Of a stretch of DNA of 64,000 nt, positions 56,048 through 64,000 are shown one piece after another. This stretch comes from Adiantum capillus-veneris. Taxonomy: Eukaryota; Streptophyta; Polypodiopsida; Polypodiales; Pteridaceae. The DNA is taken from positions 86,915,721 through 86,979,720 of the forward strand of contig CM043956.1 in assembly GCA_014529385.2 (NCBI GenBank). Direction: 5' to 3'. The first letter of the stretch is position 1; each line of letters starts with the position of its first letter. Under the pieces are notes generated by a model. That model saw nothing but the letters and a program-made list of their open reading frames with translations. It made no database searches and was not told where the DNA came from. Position numbers and translations under genes: made by a program.

Positions 56048-56549
56048 TGGAATCTAAGCTCCTCTCTTCAAACAGCTAATTTCAATGTTAGAATTTAAAG
56101 CTACTGGTTATGTCGTCAGTTCAGTTAGTGATAATGGAACAGAGAACTGGCTGGATTGAAATAGATAACTGAACTGGAATGTTATACCGAAATGAGAGAC
56201 ATACTAAAATACTGAAAAGAGTATTTGTAGATTTATATTAATAGCTCAAGGATAATCAGTACAGTGTATAATGGGTTTAAGCTCAAATGATTACAGAAGC
56301 AATGATTACAGAGTAAAGCTAGAGGTGAAGAGCTCGTAAACCCGAAAGTGCTTAGAAAGCTAAAGCCAAAAGACAAGCAGCTAATCCAGGAAGCTAAGAC
56401 GCCTGATTACAATGTAGTGGGTCCTATTTATAGATCCCAAGAGTTACTACAATAACTGCCTGCGATAATTATTGCTAGTGTGACTGATCCCGCTGTTCAG
56501 CCTTCTAAGGGATAGTTCCCACCTGCTGGGACTCTCCTCGCCTTCTAGA
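56048..56549 (-). repeat. 5' LTR of element E
   Basis: 502 bp, ending GATTCCA on the minus strand. TATA box at 56424-56433. Unoccupied MITE target at 56140-56147. The outer terminal reads ga where the other LTR has ca. Confidence 0.93.
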
Positions 56550-58220
56550 CCATGCTTTTATTACTTCTAACTTTGATGGATCCATTTGAATCTCTTGTGA
56601 GAAAAATTCACTTTTATTTTGATTTATGTAAAGCTTATTCTCTCGCAAAATTTGAAAAATTACCTGGAGGTGTTGTTTGTGTTCGTCCAAGGAATTGGAC
56701 TAGATGGTTATATCATCAAAGAACACTCCAATGTAACTGCGGTGAGGCCTAAAGAGCTTCTCCATCATGTGGTTGAATGTAGTTGGTGCATTGGTCAAGC
56801 CAAAAGGTATGGCAATGAATTCGTAAAGACCAAACGTAGTGCGAAATGCGGTCTTTACAATGTCTTGATTTACTATCCTTATTTGGTGATAGCCATTTTT
56901 TAGGTCAATCCTACTGAAGTAGGTTGATCCTTGTAGCTTATCAAATAGGTCTTCTACCCACGGAACGGCAAACCTATTTTTGATAGCGATCCTATTTAGT
57001 GCTCTATAGTTGACACACATACAATATGTGCCATCTTTCTTTTGCACTAATAAAATTGGTGAGCAAAATGGAGATGAACTAGGCCTAATCATTCCTTTTT
57101 CAACCAGCTCATGCACTTGCCGCATAATTTCCTCTTGTTGAGCTTGAAAAACTTGATAAGGAGGTTTATTAGGCGGTGAGCTTCCTGGAAGAAGCTCAAT
57201 TGCATGGTCATCATCCCCTCGTTTTGGATGCAATTCATTAGGGATGTCGTCAATAAAAACATCTTGGAATTCATTAAGGAAATTAGATAACCCTAATTCT
57301 TTTTTACTCCCTTTATTTTTATTTTGAGAGTCTTTTACAAATATCTTGTACACAAAAATAGATTTGTTTATTGACTTATCAATAGCTTGCTTATGTACAA
57401 GAGGTATAGCATTTTGAGAGTCTTTTACAAATATCTTGTACACAAAAATAGATTTGTTTATTGACTTATCAATATCTTGCTTATGTACAAGAGGTATAGT
57501 ATTACCTAACTCGTTAGCATATATGTACATGTCTTTGTCCATGTACTTAAAGTAAATTTTCCTTTCAGGGAACTTGATGTTGGCCGCCATGCGATCAAAC
57601 CATGGTGCCCCTAGGATTACGTCCTTATGCTTAAGGGTAGAAATGAAGAAATCCTCTTTGTCCACATAGCTTTGGACATGAAGCCTCAATTTCCCAATTA
57701 AGGGAGTAATTGGGACTTCTTCTCCCTTGAAAGCACCATCGACAGGTAGGGTATTTCCCATCTCAAAGGCTTGGATGTGTAGCTTAGTGGCCAACTCTGT
57801 GGATATGAAATTGTGAGTAGAGCCATTGTCGAAGAGAATGAAAGCATCATGTTCTCTTACCTTTCCCCAAGCATGGCATAGAGCAGATCCTTTGTAATGA
57901 GTATCTTCTTCTTGAACTTCAACTATGGACACTCTAGGAGGTTCATTGCGTGTGTTCTTTTGTGGGCAACCACAATAAGCATGCCCTTGATCCCCACATC
58001 TGAAACAACAGTTATCCTTGCGATAACGCTCTAGCTCTTCAGGAGAGAGTCTATTTTTGCCTTTGTAGACTCCCTTCTCCTTAGTTTTTTTGTTGTTGAA
58101 GTTGCCCTTGGGAGACTTTTGGACATGGTCCTTCCCCTTAGTCTCGTTATGGTCTTTGCTTTCCATGGGCTTAAGATTTTTCTTAGCCCCTTGTTGGAAG
58201 TTGATTCGTGAAGCCACCAT
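56550..58220 (-). pseudogene. Element D nucleocapsid, protease and reverse transcriptase
   Basis: The main frame (58220-56700, 506 residues) has a zinc knuckle (C72, C75, H80, C85; CFRCGDQGHAYCGC), a protease with DNGS at 131-134 (LFDNGSTHNFIS, where DSG is usual) and GAPWFDR. A linker with a 30-residue tandem repeat follows, then RT: PYQVFQAQQEEI, VQKKDGTYCMCVNYRALN, FSRIDLKNGYHQIRI, IPFGLTNAPTTF and FFDD (500-503). A TAG right after DDITI splits it; the frame goes on to 56550 (HLQVIFQILRENKLYINQNKSEFF), where element E enters. Typical of plant chromoviruses. Confidence 0.93.
57321..57500 (-). repeat. 90-bp in-frame tandem repeat between D protease and RT
   Basis: 57321-57410 and 57411-57500 are nearly identical. 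90 bases keep the frame, duplicating 30 residues (IDKSINKSIFVYKIFVKDSQ core) in the protease-RT linker. Confidence 0.95.
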
Positions 58221-58403
58221 GTATGGTGTAGGACCGCTAAAATAGTCCGAGGCATTTGGGAGTTGACATACTCCACAATATCTTCAGATAACCCCGCAAA
58301 ATTTATTTTCTTTGCTCTCCAAAATCTATCTTTTTGTAAATAGTGTCTTTGAGATGTAGATCCCAAAACTTCTTTACGTATTTGTGAATAGATTCATAGA
58401 TAG
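58221..58403 (-). pseudogene. Element D gag, C-terminal part of capsid
   Basis: Readable in changing frames: YESIHKYVKKFWDLH and DTIYKKI, then INFAGLSEDIVEYVNSQMPRTIL, which is the end of a chromovirus capsid domain before the Lys-rich linker. The start of gag lies on the other side of element F, outside the window. Confidence 0.65.
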
Positions 58404-59433
58404 TGAGGCGGTCCGGGGCGGGCAACAAGAGAGGCGACCTCTAAAAACCCCTCAAGGCTCCCGTGCTGCTCAATTGGGGCTGGGGCAACCACAAGCACAA
58501 CACAACAACAAACCCACAGCCAAACCCAAACAAGATAGGGGCACCACCTAGTTATGGTATGCGAACTAGGACGCAAGAGAGATTTTGGCACAACCAAGAA
58601 GATGCACCACACAACACACACGAACAACCTCACACCAAGACACACACAAACTGGACCAGAGAGAGCTAGAGCAAAGGGAAGAGAGAGAGAAAAGGATCTT
58701 GCGTAATACCTTATTTGTGACTTGCAAATGGATATGGTTCGTTATGATGCTATCGTAGAACTTGTATAAAACTCACTCAATGCTTAGTGATTGCTAAACA
58801 TTGCCAAAACACACACACACTGTCTTAGGGTGTGGGAGACCTCTCACCACAGTACCCTCTTACAATGGACACAAAACTGGCAATGAAAAACACACTAAAA
58901 CATTTTCTAAAATCAAGATCAACTGATTAAAACTCAAAATACACAAGTCACCTTGAATTCACCAAACCGTATTGCACAAATGGAAGGACGAAGATTTGAA
59001 CGTCGAATCACGCCTTTGATGCACCAAACCTCAATTTATTGATGATAAAGGAGCATATACAATAGTGGTTTTGAGATTTGTGAAACTCACGCTCTCTCAC
59101 TTGCAATGTGTAGCTTGAAAGCTTCTCTCACACCAAGAGTGAAGCTCACAAGTGGTTGCTACACCTAAGTCTCTCCTCATGCATAGAGTGTTGGGGTGCT
59201 ATGTGAGATGTTGGAGGTTGTTTTACAAGAAGGAGAGGGGCCTATTTATAGGTTGGAGACCCCTCATTAAGATTATTGGAAATCCTAATTTACAAGCTGA
59301 CAAATCAAGATTATGATTTTTTTGAATATCAAAACATTGCGGGCCTTCTTTGTCTGCTTGAGTCATGGGTGTGGGCTCAAAAGAGAGCATTATTGATGGT
59401 AGAGAAGGTGAAAGTAAGTTTTAAGGAAGGGGA

Positions 59434-59490
<57 letters not shown>

Positions 59491-61100
59491 ACTATACATG
59501 TCTTGAGGTGAGGTGTCTTTTATGGTTAGGTCAATGCTATTTTGTGTTAGTATGTTAGTCGTTAGTAATCACTAGAAAATTAATGTTACATTTACAATGG
59601 GTAGAGTGAGTTGATTTGATGAAGGAAGAGGGGTGAATTAAAAGAGAATCATTGAGATGGTGAAGCTTTGAAGAAGCTTGAACTCACCCTTGTGTAGATT
59701 GTGGAAAAAATGACCGCTGGTCTTCTTCTTCTTCTTCGCTTCTTTACGCCGCCGCCACGGTTGACCACCACGATGAAAAGAGGATTTGTTGATGAAAAAT
59801 CCTCAATTTGCAGAAGTTATCATGGTTAAGATGCTGAATTTTAGATATTTTAGGAGAGGTAAATGAAATTGTAACATAGAAGCAATAGAGAGAGACATGG
59901 AGAGGGTGTATGTATGTAGAGGTTCATAAAAGAACTATAGGGATGAGAGAGAAGGGTAATGGTGAAGAGAGTGGGAGAAGCCATGGAAATTGCAGGTTTG
60001 AGTGAGGGAACGAGAGGGAGGGATGTGTAAGAGTGAGTAGGTGTGTGGAAGGGTGAGAGAAGACTAAGGGCTACTTGTGAGAAAAGTGGGCAGACTGGGG
60101 TCCACTCAAAAAATCATATCTCACTGCTGGTAGCTCCAAAAATCATGAAAAAATTTGAGGCGATTATTCAAAGCGTGGACTACATTTTCTCTTTTGACCA
60201 CCGCTCCAAATTTGGAGTGGAGATATGTGCCAAAATTCTCACCAAAAAGCCTGTTTTTAATGCCTGCAAAAGTCTTTTAGTGGCCCCCTCCTTTGTTGAA
60301 TTTGTACAATGCATCCAAGAGTGAGCCCCTCCTTTGTCATATTATAATACAAAGCATTCAATTTTCCCTTGACCCATGCATGGAGGAGGATTATTGGTGA
60401 AATAAGAAATATATACATGGTGGGACTAGTGTATGGACTATTCATGGACTTTAGCTCAATGAGCACATGGTGTTAGAATAATGAGTAAAAATAATAATAA
60501 AAATATGGAGGAGTTATGGATATGGAAAGATATTGGAATCATATGATATGGTCCCTCCTTGAATTATTTTGGGTGAAAGAGGAAAAGGTATGCAAGTAAA
60601 TAATATAATAAAAGTAACCAATGAGTAGAAATCAATTTTTTGTTTTCACGAGGGTGAGGGTGAAAATGTGGGAGTGATTTGTATAAAGGAAAAATATGAG
60701 GTTAGAGTATGTACATATGGGCAAAAAATATAATTATGGTGTAAGAGGATGAAAGAAGGTGTACATAGGTTTAATAAAACACACACCTAGGTAGAAATAT
60801 TTAAATAAAATACCAAAATAATTATAAAAAATCCCTATATTTAGGCCATATATACAATGAAATATTAACACACAAATGGGCCATAATATACTTATATTTG
60901 TTTTATTTTTTTTATTTTTTTGGCTCAACTAGCCCAGTGACTAGCTAGCTGAGGGTTTTTAAGAAGATATGGGAAAAGCCCCCTAACTCACACACGCCTA
61001 TGTACAGTGAAATGGTAGGGATAGCCATAGTGTTTGGGTGAATTTGGTAGGGTGGAGTAATCTAGTATGGCAATTATGGAGAGCCGAAAAATGTCTATCA
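58404..61100 (-). repeat. 3' LTR of element F
   Basis: 2697 bp, TGATAGACATTTTTCGG...CGCCTCA on the minus strand. Full-length match to the solo LTR at 3360-6025. TATA box 59242-59251; (GA)n run at about 59430-59488. Confidence 0.94.
59242..59251 (-). promoter_or_regulatory. TATA box in 3' LTR of F
   Basis: ctatttatag (CTATAAATAG on the minus strand), within cctatttatagg as in the solo LTR. Confidence 0.6.
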
Positions 61101-61116
61101 TTAGCCCTTCCCCCAG
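61101..61116 (-). other. Polypurine tract of element F
   Basis: Minus strand TGGGGGAAGGGCTAA directly before TGATAGAC. Confidence 0.85.
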
Positions 61117-61129
61117 GATGATGGTATAT

Positions 61130-61440
61130 TCATGTACCATCATAGAGCATCTTTTCCAAAGAGAGTGCTTCAGAGTCCTTGACGAGATCTTCATTGTTTG
61201 GCCCCTCAGAATTTTGGCTGGAGTTACACTCATGCTTCATGTAACAATACTTACATGAGACAGCGGCCTTTGGATAGATCTTTGGTAGATCCTTTGGTAG
61301 AAGGCGACTCAAATAGGGCTTCAAGCGATACCCGTTTACCTTCCTGGAGTGCTCTTTACCATTCAAGTCCATAAGCTGATAGTAACTAGAATTGAAAGCC
61401 TTCTTGACTATGTATGGCCCTTGCCATCTAGTTTCAAACT
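61130..61440 (-). pseudogene. Element F integrase C-terminal end
   Basis: Holds the end of the GPY/F module (YYQLMDLNGKEHSRKVNGYRLKPYL) and an acidic tail. A one-base loss near 61440, within the GPY/F region, puts it out of frame with the rest of integrase. Apart from that shift it matches element B's tail (38572-38800). Confidence 0.88.
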
Positions 61441-63036
61441 TGCATCAAAACGATTGTCAAGTCGATTGTCATACCTTAGCACAAGCTCTCCTTCCTTGAT
61501 GCCTTTGTCCTTCAGTTTCTTGTCGTGCGTTTCTTTCGCTTGTGTGGCTTTCCTCTTGTAGCACTCGTATGCTACTTCTCTTTTCCACTCAAGCTCCACT
61601 AACGTAAGAAGTCGATCCATCCATACCTCTTGATCATCTTGTGCTCCTTTGCCATGAAGTCGCATTGTTGGAATGTTGAGCTCGATAGGCTGCAAAGCCT
61701 CTTGACCATAGACCAAGTGAAATGGTGTGAACTCCGTGGCTTCCCTATATGTGGTTCGATATGCCCACAAGGCACCATCCAAGAAGTCATCCCATAATTT
61801 TGTCTTGTTTTGCACCATCTTTCTAATGATTCCTGCAATGACACCATTAGCCTTCTCCACCAAACCATTTGACTGTGGGTAGTATGGTGTGCTATGACGA
61901 TGTAGAATGTGAAGCTCTTCACAAACTTCTGTGAGCAAGCCCTTCCTAAACCCTGGACCATTATCAGAAACAATCTCCAAAGGTGTGCCAAATATGCAAC
62001 AAATGTGAGTGTACACAAACTTGCTAACTGTCCTCTCATTCACTCTTGCCACACTTTGAGCTTCCACCCACCTAGTCATATAGTCTACAGCCACTAGAAT
62101 GTAGAGTTTACCATTTTTTGTCCTAGGCAGAGGACCCATAGCATCAATGCCCCACTTTTCAAAGGGTCCATTTGCAAGCACTATTTGCCTCGGGCCATGC
62201 ACCAACCTTCTATTTCCATTTATCTGACAATTGTGACAGCTTTTACACCAATGTTGAACATCCACATGCAAGCTTGGCCAAACATACCCCGCAAGCAAAA
62301 TCTTCTTCACAGTTGATTCTTGGGAAAAATGACCACCACATGCCTCTTCATGCAAACCTTTTAGAATGGCTGGAATTTCCTCGATAGTTGGTACTCTTCT
62401 GCACACTTGATCCTTCCCTTTTTGATAGAGGGAGCCTTCTAGGAAGAGATAGAAACTTGCCTTCTTCATGAGTCTCCTCTTCTGAGCCTTCGTGAAGTCT
62501 TGTGGAAACTCACCCTCCAAAATGTAGCCGATAATGGGAGCCAATGACTCCAATCCCTGGTATCTCGGTTGCTTGACAGCTGCTGCCACCATGATGACCT
62601 GCACTTCTCTCTCAACACATGTAACTGCTTGTTGTGCAAGTAAATCGGCATCTTCATTTTGTTTCCTCGGAATATGATATAGTTGCACTTCTTCAAACTG
62701 ATTAAACATCTTACGAATGGCATGAAATTTTGTCCTTAATCTTTCATTCTTGCATGCCCAAATGCCTAAAATCTGTTTAACAATGAGAAGTGAACCTCCC
62801 TTTACCATGAGACGTTTTATCCCTTGGCCAATGCACATCTTCAAACCATGAAGTAGTGTGTTATATTCTGCTTCATTGTTGCTAGTTGAACCTGGTAGAT
62901 TGACCTTATCTTTCATGACCACCTCTCCACTTGGGTTGAGCAACACTAGCCCTTCCCCTGCTTTTCCTGTGGCTCGTCGAAAAGCTCCATCAAAGAACAA
63001 GGTAAAAGCATTGGGAATACTTTTTGGTGGTGGCAT
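61408..63036 (-). CDS. Element F second RNase H and integrase
   Basis: 542 residues. Second RNase H: Asp16 (LFFDGAF), SNNEAEY (53-58) and the fourth acidic site in QNEDADLLAQ. The third, GD in related copies, is GG at 80-81 (VKGGSLLIVKQ), so it is probably weakened or dead. Integrase: zinc domain (CGGHFS, HWCKSCHNCQ), first Asp in WGIDAMGPLP, second in SDNGPGF, Glu in NGLVEKANG, then the DDFLDGALWAYRTTY tail and the start of the GPY/F module. It overlaps the RT frame by about 90 bases at a one-base shift near 63035-63040. This is the best-kept integrase among the Tat-like copies. Confidence 0.92.
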   Translation of the reverse strand: MPPPKSIPNAFTLFFDGAFRRATGKAGEGLVLLNPSGEVVMKDKVNLPGSTSNNEAEYNTLLHGLKMCIGQGIKRLMVKGGSLLIVKQILGIWACKNERLRTKFHAIRKMFNQFEEVQLYHIPRKQNEDADLLAQQAVTCVEREVQVIMVAAAVKQPRYQGLESLAPIIGYILEGEFPQDFTKAQKRRLMKKASFYLFLEGSLYQKGKDQVCRRVPTIEEIPAILKGLHEEACGGHFSQESTVKKILLAGYVWPSLHVDVQHWCKSCHNCQINGNRRLVHGPRQIVLANGPFEKWGIDAMGPLPRTKNGKLYILVAVDYMTRWVEAQSVARVNERTVSKFVYTHICCIFGTPLEIVSDNGPGFRKGLLTEVCEELHILHRHSTPYYPQSNGLVEKANGVIAGIIRKMVQNKTKLWDDFLDGALWAYRTTYREATEFTPFHLVYGQEALQPIELNIPTMRLHGKGAQDDQEVWMDRLLTLVELEWKREVAYECYKRKATQAKETHDKKLKDKGIKEGELVLRYDNRLDNRFDASLKLDGKGHT

Positions 63037-64000
63037 GGTAGGGTCTTTACTTGAGGCACCTTAATTTCCTTCTCATGTACCCTATAAGTGAGAATCCCTG
63101 CCAATTGTGCACGCACACTATCTTCTACCTTGAAAGAGTATTGGAACTCTTGCAACTCCATAATCCACTTTGAGATCCTAGTACTAAGATTCATTTGAGA
63201 TGACACCCAAGGGAACAAATTTTCTGCAGTGAGAATTACAAAAGGTTTTGGTAGTAGGTAGGATCTAAACTTTCTCACCGCAAACATGAGAGAAAGCATT
63301 ATGAGTTCTGCTTCTGTGTAGTCTCTCTCCAAAGCATTCATGACCCTACTAGCAAAGTAGATGGGTCGCATCCTTGTACTGTGGGGATCTTGTTGTAGCA
63401 ACACAGCACCAATTGTTTCCCTTCCAACACTAGAGCTAACAAAGAATGTGTACTCCCAACAAGGAGGCATGAGTGTTGGTAGCTCTGACAAAATGACTTT
63501 AATGTTACAAAAATACTCTTCAAGCTCATCAGACCATGCAAATTCTACTTGTTGTGTCAACTTTTGCAAAGGATGAAGCAACTCCGAGGCTAAGTGAATG
63601 AAGCGTGACATATACTTCACCTTTTGAATGAATGAGATGACCTCCTTAATACTCTTGGGTGATGGTAGCTCAATAAGAGCCTTTGCCTTTGAAGGATCCA
63701 CTTCAATGCCTTTGTAAGAAACTTTATGACCAAGCAAGATTACTTCATCCTCACCTATATGGCACTTATCGGGGTTGAGTTGACCTCCCATGTCGTAGAG
63801 CTTCTTTAAACCTTCTTCTACCCTTTGTAGATGCAATGATTTTGAGCTATAAATACAGAAATCATCAATGAACACCCTAATTGACTTTCCAAAGAATGCT
63901 TGAAACACCATATTCATGAAGCGTTGGAAAGTTGCAGGAGCATTTGTCAGGCCAAATGGCATGACTCTAAAAGCATAACAACCCCAAGGAGTGATAAAGG
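62946..64000 (-). CDS. Element F reverse transcriptase and first RNase H (partial)
   Basis: The frame continues past the window edge. RT from PWGC and MPFGLTNAPATFQRFMNMVF, catalytic FIDD (RVFIDDFCIYSS), thumb (IELPSPKSIKEVISFIQKVKYMSRF), then the first RNase H (FFVSSSVGRETIGAVLLQQD, no catalytic Asp) and its tail (ISKWIMELQEFQYSFKVEDSVRAQLAGILTY). RT catalytic residues visible here are intact. The last 30 residues are out of frame owing to the shift near 63035-63040. Confidence 0.92.
   Translation of the reverse strand, partial: FITPWGCYAFRVMPFGLTNAPATFQRFMNMVFQAFFGKSIRVFIDDFCIYSSKSLHLQRVEEGLKKLYDMGGQLNPDKCHIGEDEVILLGHKVSYKGIEVDPSKAKALIELPSPKSIKEVISFIQKVKYMSRFIHLASELLHPLQKLTQQVEFAWSDELEEYFCNIKVILSELPTLMPPCWEYTFFVSSSVGRETIGAVLLQQDPHSTRMRPIYFASRVMNALERDYTEAELIMLSLMFAVRKFRSYLLPKPFVILTAENLFPWVSSQMNLSTRISKWIMELQEFQYSFKVEDSVRAQLAGILTYRVHEKEIKVPQVKTLPCHHQKVFPMLLPCSLMELFDEPQEKQGKG

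Larger units (their letters stand above)
31834..56549 (-). mobile_element. Element E: Ty3/gypsy element with a long region after pol
   Basis: Both LTRs are 502 bp once the MITE and its duplicate are removed. They are flanked by a perfect 5-bp ccatg (31829-31833, 56550-56554). Gag, protease, RT and integrase are in order from the right. About 4 kb of further sequence with reading frames lies between integrase and the 3' LTR. The RT/integrase style ([35 protein letters not shown]) is neither D-like nor Tat-like and lacks a second RNase H. Element B is inserted in the region after pol. RT and integrase have lost catalytic residues. Confidence 0.9.
17890..58403 (-). mobile_element. Element D: chromodomain Ty3/gypsy element broken by C, E and F
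   Basis: Pieces of one element lie at 19891-21390 (integrase and chromodomain), 31089-31833 (RNase H) and 56550-58403 (gag end, protease, RT), all on the minus strand. Their order and motifs are those of a plant chromovirus: DNGS protease, FFDD RT, RNase H directly followed by integrase, chromodomain at the integrase C-terminus. The frame closes across C and across E when each insert and one copy of its target are removed. The gag start and 5' LTR lie right of F, outside the window. The left limit given is approximate. Confidence 0.88.
58404..64000 (-). mobile_element. Element F: Tat-like Ty3/gypsy element, cut by window edge
   Basis: 3' LTR, polypurine tract, integrase, second RNase H, RNase H and RT are present; protease, gag and the 5' LTR lie beyond 64000. 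The left flank is atag (58400-58403). Coding is better kept than in the other copies: only single-base shifts at about 61440 and 63035-63040, and one changed residue in the second RNase H, are visible. All three integrase catalytic residues are present. Confidence 0.93.

Overview
The window is repeat-filled nuclear DNA from a vascular plant with a large genome. I see no host gene, tRNA or rRNA that I can support. The plant call rests on Ty3/gypsy elements of two plant types (chromodomain elements, and Tat-like elements with a second RNase H), on long LTRs with TATA boxes, and on abundant (CT)n/(CA)n microsatellites. I cannot name the species.

Layout. 1-3191: AT-rich, no gene. 3192-7956: a short-LTR, non-coding, probably copia-derived element whose 5' LTR is split by a 2.67-kb solo LTR (3360-6025). 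8424-17562: element A, a complete but inactivated Tat-like Ty3/gypsy element (minus strand) with both LTRs, PBS, polypurine tract and a 4-bp target duplication. From about 17.9 kb to 58403 lies element D, an older chromodomain Ty3/gypsy element (minus strand), broken open three times. Element C (plus strand, 21391-31088) sits between its RNase H and integrase. Element E (minus strand, 31834-56549, perfect 5-bp target duplication) sits between its RT and RNase H. Element F (minus strand, 58404 to beyond the right edge) sits in its gag. E in turn contains element B (minus strand, 35699-49838), and B contains an opposite-strand LTR-plus-leader fragment (42580 to about 45690). Removing C and E with one target copy each rejoins D's pol frame. 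Removing B rejoins a frame in E's region downstream of pol.

Within each element the usual order is LTR, primer-binding site, (leader ORFs), gag, protease, RT, RNase H, (second RNase H), integrase, polypurine tract, LTR. Every copy carries frameshifts, stops or lost catalytic residues, so none looks autonomous, though A, B and F are recent enough for their domains to be read easily.

The features most worth a second look are: a conserved stem-loop with a paired stem change near the 3' end of the A/B/F-type LTRs, followed by a copy of the primer-binding-site core; tandem small leader ORFs upstream of gag with a repeated C-terminal module; a 218-bp hAT-like MITE proved by an empty site in the sister LTR; a long unrecognised coding region after pol in E; and repeated ATTGG...CCAAT inverted pairs in the presumed LTR of D.
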